This document shows, piece by piece, positions 38,629 to 48,387 of a stretch of DNA of 64,000 nucleotides. The stretch is from Caprimulgus europaeus (lineage: Eukaryota; Chordata; Aves; Caprimulgiformes; Caprimulgidae). Below the pieces are notes generated by a model. That model did not search any database, was not told the origin of the DNA, and was given only the letters and a program-made list of their open reading frames with translations. The first letter of the stretch is position 1; every line of letters begins with the position of its first letter. The stretch spans positions 16,801,834-16,865,833 of the forward strand of contig OU015523.1 of NCBI GenBank assembly GCA_907165065.1. The letters run 5' to 3'. Position numbers and translations under genes: made by a program.

Positions 38629-39241
38629 ATTTGTTACTTAGCATTGCCATGTTGAGAAAGTCAATCCTCTACAGAGTAGCTGCTTCTCTCACTTCTAGTA
38701 GAAAAATGTTCTTTGACTTTTGTTGCATATAATAGTTCTATGGTACAGTGATGGGCACAGTGATTGATAGAAATAGCAATTGAGAACTAGATCTTTACAA
38801 GTCTGAATGTCAAATTTGTGCATCTTTTGCCAGAAACACCTGCCTTCATACTCTTCATACGAAGATTAATCCAGGACATTCAAGCCCAAATTTCAGACAT
38901 GCCAGCATGGTTATATTTAAATAGCGTATTGCAGCAGCAAGATGTGAACATTGTGGGAGTGCCCTACGCGACTCCTGCTTCGGGAGGTGACTGACGCTTG
39001 AACACCGCTGTGTGTAAGCAGTTTGCGACTGATGCTCGTGCAGCCACAGAACTAATTGGCAGTGATGAAATAAAGCGCAGGATGAAGTGGGGTTCCCCCT
39101 CACTCCCTGCTGCCTTCTCCAAGGTTCAGGGCTGAACTTGAAGCACATGCAGAAAACGTGCCAGGTGAGGGAGAAAACCTGCCCCGTGGGGCTATGGGGA
39201 CGTTTACACCTGCAACGATCATCCTGACCGCCACAGGGCAG

Positions 39242-39255
39242 CCAGCAGGGAGCGC
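39242..39255 (+). promoter_or_regulatory. CTCF-like motif, forward, left of minisatellite
   Basis: CCAGCAGGGAGCGC fits the CTCF core CCASYAGRGGGCRS at 13 of 14 positions. The one mismatch (A for G at position 10) is at an informative base, so this is the weaker of the pair. Confidence 0.4.
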
Positions 39256-39268
39256 CCAGCCCCGACCC

Positions 39269-39653
39269 TAGCAGTGCCAGTGGCGGTGGCAGTAGCAGTG
39301 GCGGTGGTGGTGGGAATGGCAGTGGTGGTAGCAGTGGTGATAGCAGTAGCAGTGGCGGTGGTGGTGGGAGTGGCAGTGGTGGTAGCAGTGGTGATAGCAG
39401 TGGCAGTGGCAGTGGTGGTGGCAGTGGCAGTGGCGGTGTCAGTGGTGGTGGTGGTGTCAGTGGCGGTGATGGTAGCAGTGGCAGTGTTGGTGGCAGTGGT
39501 GGTAGCAGTAGCGGTGGTGGTGGCGGTAGCAGTGGCAGTGGCAGGGGTGGTGGCAGTAGCAGAGGCGGTGGCAGTGGCAGGGGTGGTGGAGGTGGCAGTG
39601 GCAGTTGGAGTGGCGGTGGCGGTGACAGTGGCGGTGACTGTGACGGTGGCAGC
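39269..39653 (+). repeat. GGT/GGCAGT-type minisatellite
   Basis: About 385 bp are built from three-base steps (ggt, ggc, agt) arranged in 6- to 18-base higher-order units such as 'ggcagtggtggtagcagt' and 'ggtgatagcagt'. All units keep the three-base period, so all frames stay open and give artificial long ORFs (poly Val-Ala, Thr-Ala, Pro-Leu). The + strand is G-rich with many GG pairs. Copies are imperfect, so the array is not a recent pure expansion. Confidence 0.93.
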
Positions 39654-39659
39654 GCTTGG

Positions 39660-39673
39660 CTGCCCCCTGCTGG
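39660..39673 (-). promoter_or_regulatory. CTCF-like motif, reverse, right of minisatellite
   Basis: CTGCCCCCTGCTGG is a full match to the reverse complement of the CTCF core CCASYAGRGGGCRS, and it is followed by CCGCG. It sits directly against the end of the minisatellite and points toward the left-hand motif. Confidence 0.55.
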
Positions 39674-40052
39674 CCGCGCCAGGCGCCGCAGGCATCCTTT
39701 GTTCCCAGCGCGGATTGACCCGAGCACGGCGGGTCAGTCAGTTGTTTGCTTCTGTTCTTTCTTCGTGCTGAAAAGTGCTGCAGGCATCTTCCTCGGTTCC
39801 TCCGTGGGCTCTTTTGCTGGTGGAAGGACTCCAACTTTCCGCGTTTGTCTCACCTGCGTGTGACAAAACGTTAGGGCAGACCTCACCCCAGCCGGGCACA
39901 CTTGGCTTTCTGCCCACCCAGCTCTTGTTCCGGAAATATGAACCACTGAGGATGCTGAGCAGGAACATGAGAAACTGTTCCCTCTACAAAAAATCGATTC
40001 TAATCCTGCCCAGCTGAGTTGCAAAGCCCTGTTCTTGGCCTATCTTGGGAAT

Positions 40053-40310
40053 TAGAATCACAGAATGGTTTGGGTTGGAAGGGACCTTAAAGCTCATCTA
40101 GTTCCAACCCCCCCTGCCATCAGCGGGGACACCTTCCACTAGACCAGGTTGCTCAAAGCCTCGTCCAACCTGGCCTTGAACACTTCCAGGGATGGGGCAT
40201 CCACAGCTTCTCTGGGCAACCTGTGCCAGTGTCTCACCACCCTCACAAGAAAAGCATTTCTTCCTCATATCTCATCTGAATCTCCCCTCTTTCAGTTTAA
40301 AGCAATTACT
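40053..40310 (-). mobile_element. CR1 LINE 3' fragment
   Basis: This starts tagaatcacagaatggtttg, continues with the reverse-complement 3' UTR and then the last ~130 bp of ORF2, and fades at 'tttaaagcaattact'. It lies 380 bp from the minisatellite and on the opposite strand from the copy at 38.3 kb. Confidence 0.94.
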
Positions 40311-43300
40311 TCAATGTTTATGCTCAGCTTTGGTGTCTGGGTGATTTAAGCTTGTGTTAAAGCTAGTTTTAACTGCATAATAAGAAAGAGGTGAGAATGA
40401 AGTGTTTTGCATCCAGAAGTTCCTTCCCAGACTCACCAAACAGCTACTAATGTTCAGACTATGAGCAGTGGCACAGCCAGCCTTGGTACAGATCTAATCA
40501 TCTCCAAAATTCCTGTGTAGCCATGTTGCTTCTTTTTGTAGAGCTGGCTGAATGTTTTGACCCCGGTTGGAAGTCCACCCTGTTGCAGTGGTTTGTAGGT
40601 TGTCCTGAACCAAATGTACAGGAAGGTCCCAGCTGAGACCTCCAGGCTTCCTGAGGTCCTTGCTGGTCAAGCACATTTCCTGCTGACAAGGCACTACGTT
40701 ATCAGCTATCACAGCATCTGCATGTTCACATCCAGGGTGTGTGACATCCCCTGCCATCACGTCTGATGGAGAAACCCTGTAGAAAACCTCTCCGTGTCAT
40801 TCTGATTATTGACATAATGAGTATGCCCTAAGTCTCATGTCTAGAGCTAAAAATGCAGAATCCCATCACCCATGGATGCTTTCTCTTTCTGTGCAGAAGC
40901 CCGAGGTATGTCTACACAGTTCAGTAGATCATACTTTGGATAGCCCTGAGTGCCAGACAGAGCCTGGCAGTCCATATAGCACACTTGGTGCAAACCCATC
41001 AGGTCAGACATGTAGGGCCTCATGAGACTTTCCATGTTGCTGCCACAGTGCTCTTAGGTCTCCAAACTTCTGCTAATTTTGAAGGTGAGCTTCTACCTGA
41101 CACTCAGCAGCATCTGTCTGTGTCTGGCTGTCATTACACCTTCATTTCTGAGGGGTTTCCTTAAGTTACCTGACTTATTTTGCAAGCATAGGACAGGACC
41201 AAAAGCTTTATTTTGCAGTTTGAAGGACAAGTTACTCCTGTGATAACCTGAAGCAGCAGTGATTGAGAAATTTAATAGGGGACAAACATACTGAGCAGAG
41301 TACCAGCACTGCACTACGTGGCACACCTGAAGTAAGATTACCTGCTAAAATCCATGTGATTGTCCTTGTTAAGGGCTTTTTGTGTTCTGAGAGCATTGTG
41401 AGGAAGGTACCACCTGCCACGTGTCCCCTCTGCCTCCAAATCCAGGGTACTGTTGCTTCTGCCAGACAAATCACCTCTAAGTGCCTCTGTGTACTTCTGT
41501 GGGATCTTTGGTGCTCTCCAGGGGGAGAAACATGGTCCAAACAAGTCTTCTGTACACTGGTGACAAGGTAGAGAATGAAAGGTATAAATGTCAAGATTAT
41601 GTGCACTACTCCAGCCAAATGATGGCTGCTTGGAAAGAAAAGAGCCTGTGAAGAACACACGGATTCTCTCAAGGGTAGCACGGCACATCTGTTCAAGAGA
41701 ACCACTTTGAGATATGAGCACTCACCTTTACATTCAATATTGTTATCTCTGCCTCAGTCACTGCTGAGAGATCACAATGGCCAGACCTGCCTCTTAGGAC
41801 TGCACTGTTTTTCTTTTTTTTATGTCTAAGTTTTTAGTATGTTTAAGCACAAAAGTGTGGTTCATAAACTCCTTTGCTCAGCCTGAAACCCCTGAAGGTG
41901 TTTGTGGTGAAAACAGAGTTCCCACCCCAGGGTGGACACTTCAGGTAATGTCTAAGTGATGGGAAACTAAGCAGGATCAGGACAGTAGTTACAGATGCCA
42001 CTGGCCAAGAAGGGTGTTGGATGCAGATGTGCAACCCTGGGACATGACCAGGGGAGACATGTTGAGAGCAACTACCCACTGTCAGAGATACGTGATGTGT
42101 GATGAAGCTCAGATCTCCCTGGAACCTGAACTGGAGCTGGTTTGCAACAGACAACTGTCCATCTAGCCAAGGCATAGGGAATCAGCTTGTAACATCATTC
42201 ACAGTTTAGCGAGAAATCCAGCATCCCCGAGCCTCAGCTAAAACTGAAAAGTGCCTCCAAAGGAATTGTTTGTTGCTTTGTTTGCAAAAAGTGCAGGCGG
42301 CAGAACAGAGAAGGAAAAATGCCTTGGTGGATTGTTTGGCTGAACATTTAGTCAGGGTGCATTGTAATGAGCCATATGCTAGATTTGCACAGTATTACGG
42401 GGTAAGCCAGCTGCAACGTGCAGCTGATCACTCTGGTTGGAAAAATCTTCGTTTTCTGTAACAGGAGGCCAGCAAAGGCAAGTGTTCTGGCAGGTGCCAC
42501 CAGCCCCTCTGACTGCTCCTGACATCTTGCTGGGATCAGGTGAAGCTAGGAGAGCAAGAGAACCTCTGCTTTATTCTCATCCTAAAGGAGGGACCCTCTT
42601 TTAGCCCTAGGCTTGTTTAATAGTAACTGTTTTTATGAACCATAACCCTTTCATTTTCTTGTGGGAGGTTTCAACTGAGGTTTCTACTACCTCCCCCCAC
42701 AGCTGCCATTCTCATTGCCTCAGTCAGAGCTCAGTCATTCAGCGTTCAGCTCAGCCAATGTGGTGGAAAGCTCCTGTGTGGTAGAGGGATGGAGGTCAGG
42801 AGGGGATGGGAACCCGATGAAGTGCAAGATCACAGAAGTGGCTGCACAGCAAGAGAGAAAATGTCCTTTTTACTCCAAATCCCATCTCCTGCTGTGGACA
42901 AAATCCAATGCCTAGGCAAGAGTATAAAAAGAGAGGATAAATATTTCCTACAGGTATCAGCTTTGAACAATTTGTGCCTCAGGAATGTTTTGGAACCAGA
43001 GGTGTTTCTTCTTTGCATTTGATGAACCCCAGTGGACTTTCCTTCTGTATACCTGTCTAGCCTTCACTTGAACTCACTTGATCTTCTGGCATCCACAGCA
43101 GCCTGGGCTAAGGAGTTTTAGCGCTTGCTCACGATGCCCACTGATGGATGAGCTGAAACTTCCTCCATCAGGAACAGAACTTCTTTAGATCTCATCTGTG
43201 CTTAGTGCTGAATCAATGATTTGTGTGGTCGCCCTTTGAGTGCAGGAGAAACCCCCACCTAGAAGGTGGGAATATCAACAGTTCTTTTTTCAAACAATTA

Positions 43301-44065
43301 TTGTTTGTGTTTCCAAGGCGATGTGAGAAAACCTAGGGGATAGCACATTTACATTTGAGAAAGAAGCCTGAATCACTCTCATTAAAAGAAAAATTCCCCA
43401 CAGACAGAATTGTCAAGACTATTCTTATTTGACATGGTTATTAATGAGGAGGAGGAGGAAGCAAATTGCACATTAATGAACTTCAAAGACAATAATATTC
43501 TAGGAAGATCTGAGGGGTCCAGTGAGGAGAAATCATTGGCCAAGGGGAGTGAAGCACTATCATTATGTCGACGAAATGCTGAAGCCTCTGAACTTTGCAT
43601 CTAATCCTTTTCGAAAGCACCAGCATCACGGGGCAGACACCTTTCATTGTCAGTGACCATCAGGAAGATGTAAAAGCCTGTTTTCCTCTAAATTCATTAT
43701 ATGGTCATTTCGGAATGTGACATGAGGTGACCTGCATGTTTGAGGTTTAGTGTGATGGTTAATGGGTACTTTACTTCATCCAGCCAGTTCTTCCTCTCCT
43801 CCCCCTCTGCTCCACCTGGGTTTCTTACTTCATACCTCTGATCAGAGTCCCACAGGTATAGTCTTTGCACCCATTCCTGCCAAGCCCCATCCTTCAGGCT
43901 GATCCTAAAACAACACCCTTTCTGCCAACACTCAGCTTTCACTGCAAAAAATGAAAAACCAAGCCCCTTCTAAAGTCAGGTGGTTCGGTGGTGCAACCAA
44001 GATCTGTGAGATTTAGAATGAAGTGGGAACATGAGAGGCTCAGTCATACCTGGGACATGCAGACT
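40311..44065. other. Gene-free stretch
   Basis: No exon is recognised. Short stretches near 42,230-42,460 and 43,385-43,660 look complex and repeat-free, the latter with 'tggttattaatgaggagg' and 'cattatgtcgacgaaatgc'. Confidence 0.5.
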
Positions 44066-44530
44066 ACAGAATCACAAGATGGGTGAGGTTGGAAGTGACC
44101 TCTGGAAATCATCTGGTCCAGCCCCCTTATTCAAGCAGGGTCAACTGGAGCAGGTTGTCCAGGATCATGTCCAGTTTGGTGTTGAATATCTCCACAGAGA
44201 GAGATTCTTACAACCCCAGCAACCTGCTCCAGCGTTTGACCACCCTCACAGTTAAAAATGAATAAATACATAAATATAATAATTTTATTCAGATTGATTT
44301 TCATGTTTCTTTAATTTGTGCCCATTGCCTCTTGTCCTGCTGGTAGGCACCACTGAGAAGAGCCTGGGCTTCTCCTCTTCATTCCCTTTATTTATACACA
44401 TTGGGAAGTTCTTCCCTGAGCCTTCTCTGCTGCAGGCTGAATAGTTCCAGCTCTTTCAGCTTCTCCTCTCATGACAGATGCTCCAGTCCCTTACTCATCT
44501 TCATGGTCCTCCACTGGACTCTGGGAACCG
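44066..44530 (-). mobile_element. Older CR1 LINE 3' fragment with an AT-rich insert
   Basis: It begins acagaatcacaagatgggtg with 'gttggaagtgacctctgga' and 'atctggtccagccccc', a wording different from the younger copies, so it is a different subfamily. After 'ccaccctcacagttaaaaatg' comes an AT-rich stretch (44,255-44,310) that looks like a local expansion. The ORF2 end then resumes with 'ttgtgcccattgcctcttgtcctg', up to 'ggtcctccactggactct'. The 5' limit is blurred. Confidence 0.85.
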
Positions 44531-46274
44531 CCCACACAAGAGGACACAGCTCCCCAGTAGCTGTTTTCCCCAGGTGTAGGGCATCGCTGCATGGTACAGA
44601 CATGGCTAAAACCAACCCAGTGACTTGGGCATGGTCAGGACTGGAGGCTGTGGGAGTCAGAGGCGTTATCTCAGCAGAGCTGTGGCAGGAGCTGAGCAAG
44701 AGCATCGTCTGGGAGGCAGCACCACATGAAGGTGAATACAGCAGAGGGCTGCTCGTTCCACTTGCTGCCCAAGCAGCAGGCAGAGCCTGTAGCTTGTGTG
44801 GCTGCAAGGAAGCGGATAAGAGGAAGAACTCCCACACAGGGGTGCTTGTGCTCCCAAGCAAGAGAGGAGAAGTGTGTGGTGGCTGAATGGAGCAAGCAAT
44901 TTGGGAGGCAGTACCCTGTTGATGGGGAGTAAGTACCACCATCTTCCCCTAAGCCTGCTCTCCTTGACTCCAGGGTCAGCTTGGGAGGGCTGAGAGTTTA
45001 TGGCAAAGGCAAGAGCCCTCCTTGGTGCTGGGCAAGCTGGAATAAAGCTGTGATTGCCACAGGGTGCGGCTGAGCTGACTGGGAGGGCAGGAAGGATGCA
45101 GGGGAGAGGAACACAGAGCGTCCTGAGCACCAGGACACCTCCTCCACACCTTAGCCAAGTAATAAAATGAGACAAGTGCGGTTGGATGAACACCAGAAAG
45201 GTCCTGACGTTTCAGAAATCCTTTGCTGTTTTGCCTTTAATCAATCTGTATTAAGCCTCAAATATGAAAAGAAGTGCTTAGGGCAAAGGTGACTTTCATA
45301 TTAAGAGTAAATTGCTTTGATGCTTGTCAATTTGCCAAGATTTTTGCAGCAAGGAAATGGTATTATTTCCCAGACTCCTGGCATGGCCCTAAAGGTCACA
45401 TCTCACGACACAACTCTCTTGCTTTTTCTCCAGCCGTTGTTCATACAATAAAAGCCACAAGCATAAAGATGTTTCTGCTGCTTTTTGGTATCACCAGGTA
45501 AAAAAGGTCTCAACACTCTTGTTTCATGTTCTTGGAGCTTTATTGTACAGACGGCATGAAAATGGACCATTAAAAGCTCTTCACTATTTTTCATGAATAT
45601 TATTATTTCACAGATATATTTATCTCCCTCTTACTCCCACTCAGTAGAGTTCACATCCCTCACAAACCAGACCCATTACTTCTAAATAAGAACATCTACC
45701 ACATGTTCATAATGCAGGCTCCCCAAATAAATTATAAATACTTTTTTAAAACACATGACATATTATAATTTTATGAAGAAGCTGTAGAATAGAGAGGCAT
45801 GCCCTCACTAGATATTACATCAAGAACAGCAAGATTTGGGTAGGTCCAGAACTAAACTGTAGTGCCAACTACATAATAATCTCACACCATTTTTTTTTCC
45901 CAACTACCAGCAGGTACACTATGAAGTATAATTACAGAATATTCCGCAATTGAGGTATTTCAGCATTTAGAGGCCTTGCATGAACTGACAAAGTTTAAGC
46001 AGCGTGCACTATGTGGGCACAGCTTCCCAGGTACACGGCAAACATTCAATGGAGGTGCAAACCCACTGAGTGTAGATTGTAACTTAGCTGGGCTCTTACG
46101 ATAGAACCGCATCAGAGCTACACTGCTGTGTAGAGAATGCCACAAAACCCAGAATCATCTCACTCACATGGACCCAGAGCAGTCTCCTTGCCAAGGCCGC
46201 GGAGCCAGCACGCTGCCTTGTTCTAACGCAGGGTCCAAGGGTAACGCCTCTTTCCCCTCTCCTTCCAAACAGCT
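44531..46274. other. Gene-free stretch before the C/A/T satellite
   Basis: Overlapping frames of 157-175 codons at 44.4-45.2 kb on both strands have no family resemblance and lie in GC-richer DNA, where stops are rarer. Apart from the candidate element at 45.2-45.5 kb, nothing is recognised. Confidence 0.5.
45205..45500. promoter_or_regulatory. Candidate conserved non-coding element upstream of SLC22A15
   Basis: About 300 bp are free of repeats, AT-rich and motif-dense, including 'ctttaatcaatctgtattaa', 'ggcaaaggtgactttcatat' and 'tcatacaataaaagccac'. The element lies about 1.9 kb upstream of the SLC22A15 start region, so it could serve that gene. The call rests on appearance. Confidence 0.22.
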
Positions 46275-46990
46275 ATGACCAGGGCTGCTCCAACTCACGA
46301 GGAACACCACCCCTCCCCGCCTAGCACCCATCTCCCCAGACGTGTGCCCACTCACTGTAAGAAACCCAGCCACTCAAGACACCTCCCCGCTGCCTCCCTG
46401 ACACCCCTCACACAGCCCCTGCAAATCCCCTCAGCCCTCTCACATCTCATCTCACCTCACACACCCCTCACCTCACACCTCACCTCAACGCACCCCTCAC
46501 ACATCTCTCACACATCCCCTCACACCTCACCCAGCCTTCATCCACCTGTCTCACACCTCACCCACCCTTCACCCACCACCTCACCTCACACACATCTCTC
46601 ACACTCCCTCACACCTTACCTCATGCACCCCTCACCTCTCACACGTCCCCTCACACACCTATTACACCTCACACACCGCTCTCACACCTCACCTCACGCA
46701 CCCTTCATACATCCCTTCACACCCCTCTCACCCCTCCCCTCACACCCCTTTGACACCCCTCACATCTCTCACACCCCTTTTACACGTCACACACCGTACC
46801 CCCCCCACACCACTCACACCCCTCTCACACCTCACCTCACCACACGCACCCCCCGCAGACCTCTCACAGCCCTTACACACCCGCTCACGCCCCTCGCAGT
46901 GCTCTCACAATCCCCCTCAGGCAGCCCCTCGCCGCCCCCCGCACCCCGCTCACAGACCCCCGGCAGACCCCTCACACGCCCCTCACAATC
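46275..46990 (+). repeat. C/A/T satellite of the CACCTCACAC type, + strand nearly free of G
   Basis: About 700 bp consist of irregular variations on cacctcacacacccctcaca. From roughly 46,440 to 46,800 the + strand has very few G. Units have no fixed length, so this is a degenerate low-complexity satellite, not a clean tandem array. It leads to a 268-codon open frame of Pro/Ser/Thr/His/Leu, which I take as an artefact. Its right end merges into the SLC22A15 CpG island. Confidence 0.9.
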
Positions 46991-47025
46991 CCCCCGCCCC
47001 CGCCCGCCTCTCTCCCCGCTGGCGG

Positions 47026-47030
47026 CCAAT
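47026..47030 (+). promoter_or_regulatory. CCAAT box
   Basis: CCAAT within ggccaatgg lies about 45 bases upstream of the TATA-like element and about 20 bases downstream of a GC-box-like cytosine run. This is the usual position for NF-Y binding in CpG-island promoters. Confidence 0.55.
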
Positions 47031-47074
47031 GGCAGCCAGGGGAGCGCGCGAGCCTCCCTTTCCCCCGCCCACAC

Positions 47075-47082
47075 TATTTAAA
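47075..47082 (+). promoter_or_regulatory. TATA-like element TATTTAAA
   Basis: This is the only AT-rich octamer in the GC-rich core, and it sits just before the NRF1-like site. It is an inexact TATA box. It could set a start near 47,105, but it could also be incidental. Confidence 0.4.
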
Positions 47083-47091
47083 TGAGGGCGG

Positions 47092-47103
47092 TGCGCGTGC
47101 GCT
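47092..47103 (-). promoter_or_regulatory. NRF1-like site 1
   Basis: On the minus strand this reads AGCGCACGCGCA, which matches the NRF1 consensus YGCGCAYGCGCR at 11 of 12 positions. NRF1 sites are common in CpG-island promoters near the start of transcription. Confidence 0.5.
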
Positions 47104-47176
47104 GACGCCCGTAACGGCCGTGGCGTTTCCGCTTCCCTGGCGGGAGCCGGGGAAGGAACGACAGGAGGGGAGAGGC

Positions 47177-47188
47177 TGCGCGTGCGCC
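47177..47188 (-). promoter_or_regulatory. NRF1-like site 2
   Basis: On the minus strand this reads GGCGCACGCGCA, again 11 of 12 against the NRF1 consensus. It is 85 bases from site 1 and in the same orientation. Confidence 0.5.
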
Positions 47189-47324
47189 CCGGCGCGGGCT
47201 GCTTCGCCGCTGCTCTCCCCGGCGCCTGCGCGTGAGCCCCGCCTCGCGCCTCCCGCCCTTTTCTCCTCCCCCTCCTCCCCGGCGAGGGCCCCGCCGTTCC
47301 TCCGCGCCCCGCCCCGGGCCGGGG

Positions 47325-47463
47325 ATGCGCTGCTCGGCGGCCGCTCGTAGGAGCTGCGCGGCGGGCGGGGAGCGGTATGGAGGTGGAGGAGGCGTTCCCG
47401 CTGGTAGGGCAGATGGGGCCCTACCAGGTGTATCTGTGCGTCCTGCTGGCCGTGCTCCTCCAG
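47325..47463 (+). other. Upstream ORF overlapping the SLC22A15 start codon (exon 1 part)
   Basis: An ATG at 47325-47327 lies 52 bases before the SLC22A15 ATG, in the +1 frame relative to it. It has G at -3 but C at +4, a middling context. Its frame stays open through exon 1. After splicing to exon 2 it would reach TGA at 60186-60188, giving 51 codons that overlap the first part of the main coding sequence. The product would be rich in Gly, Ala and Arg, with no recognised domain. It would matter only if transcription starts upstream of 47325. Confidence 0.45.
47377..47463 (+). CDS. SLC22A15: SLC22A15 exon 1 coding part (N-terminus and start of TM1)
   Basis: This is the first coding exon of an SLC22-family transporter of the major facilitator superfamily, a plasma-membrane protein. 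SLC22A15 is described as a transporter of zwitterionic and cationic solutes. The exon encodes 29 residues beginning MEVEEAF, which matches the N-terminus I know for vertebrate SLC22A15, and runs into the hydrophobic stretch YLCVLLAVLLQ that begins transmembrane segment 1. The ATG has G at -3 and G at +4, a good Kozak context, and lies in the CpG island. The exon ends in CAG followed by the donor gtgagag at 47464, phase 0, and joins exon 2 in frame. Reading past 47463 gives only intron sequence. An out-of-frame upstream ATG at 47325 overlaps this start. The gene identity is firm because exons 1 to 3 join into one continuous SLC22A15-like sequence. Confidence 0.95.
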
Positions 47464-47883
47464 GTGAGAGGCCGTGTCCCCTCCCGCCCCTTGCCCGGGG
47501 TGGGGTGCAGCGCCCTGGCTCGGGGACGGGAGGTCAGTGCCCGTGTGGGTGCTGTGGGCAGTTGCCCTCTCAGTGGTTGGGTGGATGTGGCTGTGGTGAG
47601 CGCTGCCTGGTGTGAAGGTTGGTGTTGAGGGGTCTGCTTCCTGAGGGCTGTGGGTGGCAGTGGCTGGTCTTCTGCTCAGGGTTGAGCCCCCAGCAGTTTG
47701 GTGTGCTCCTGGGGCAAAGGTGACCTGACTAAAGGTGCAGTGAGCTTCTGCAGGGCGAATGTGGGGCAAGTGGCTGATGCTGTCTGTGCTGCGTTGGCCG
47801 AGGAGTTATGCCTTCTGTCATTCACTGAGCAGATTGGGAGAATGCAGTTTGTCGGGTGAAGGGCTGGTTGAATTGGAATGTAC

Positions 47884-48387
47884 CTGCTTCCAGTTCTGGG
47901 GCCCTCAGTGTAAGAAGGACATGGACCTATTGGAGCGAGTCCAGAGAAGGTCACAAGGATGATCAGAGGGCTGGAGCACCTCTCCTGTGAGGACAGGCTG
48001 AGAGAGTTGGGGCTGTTCAGCCTGGAGAAGAGAAGGCTCCAGGAAGATCTTATAGTGGCCTTCCAGTACCTGAAGGGGCTACAGGAAGGCTCAGGAGGGA
48101 CTTTTTACAAGGCAGGTAGTGACAAGACTAGAAGTAAGGGCTTCAAACTCAGAGTAGATTTAGATGAACTATTGGGAAGAAATTCTTTGCTGTGAGGGTG
48201 GTGAGACACTGGCCCAGGTTGCCCAGAGAAGCTGTGGCTGCCCCCTCCCTGGAAGTGTTCAAGGCCAGGTTGGATGGGGCTTTGAGCAACCTGGTCTAGT
48301 GGAAGGTGTCCCTGCTGATGGCAGGGGGGTTGGAACTGGATGATCTTTAAGGTTCCTTCCAACCCAGACCATTCTATGATTCTATGA
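47884..48387 (+). mobile_element. CR1 LINE 3' fragment in SLC22A15 intron 1
   Basis: About 500 bp run from 'ttccagttctggggccc' through the end of ORF2 to the perfect terminal repeat attctatgattctatga. It is inserted in the sense direction, about 420 bp after the exon 1 donor and just outside the CpG island. ORF2 residues such as GLEHLSCEDRLRELGLFSLEKRRL remain readable but are broken by frameshifts. Confidence 0.94.

Larger units (their letters stand above)
38940..39920. promoter_or_regulatory. CpG-enriched intergenic patch
   Basis: Outside the minisatellite, both flanks (about 38,950-39,260 and 39,650-39,900) have more CpG than the surrounding intergenic DNA, for example 'ctacgcgactcctgcttcggg' and 'ggccgcgccaggcgccgcagg'. 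This suggests an unmethylated element. No gene start is recognised here. It could be an orphan CpG island, an insulator or simply GC-biased repeat flank. Confidence 0.4.
46850..47540 (+). promoter_or_regulatory. SLC22A15: CpG-island promoter of SLC22A15
   Basis: CpG dinucleotides and GC content rise sharply from about 46,850 and fall again after about 47,540, spanning the 5' flank, the 5' UTR, exon 1 and the start of intron 1. The core contains a C-rich GC-box stretch (46,990-47,007), a CCAAT box (47,026-47,030), a TATA-like TATTTAAA (47,075-47,082) and two NRF1-like sites. With this spacing, transcription would start near 47,105 and leave a 5' UTR of about 270 bases, although CpG-island promoters often start at several points. 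The start site is inferred, not seen. Confidence 0.8.

Noticed and set aside
38855-39727. 290-codon minus-strand ORF rich in Pro and Leu, with 158- and 165-codon frames over the same place
   Set aside because: They are read from the three-base-period minisatellite, which leaves every frame open. No domain and no conserved start context.
46275-47081. 268-codon plus-strand ORF rich in Pro, Ser, Thr and His
   Set aside because: It lies wholly in the C/A/T satellite and promoter. Low G content on the + strand makes TAG and TGA rare, so the open frame is an artefact.
47074-47769. 231-codon minus-strand ORF across the SLC22A15 CpG island
   Set aside because: GC-rich DNA has few stops. The product is Ala/Gly/Arg/Pro-rich with no recognised domain. 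A bidirectional transcript is possible, but nothing shows a coding gene.
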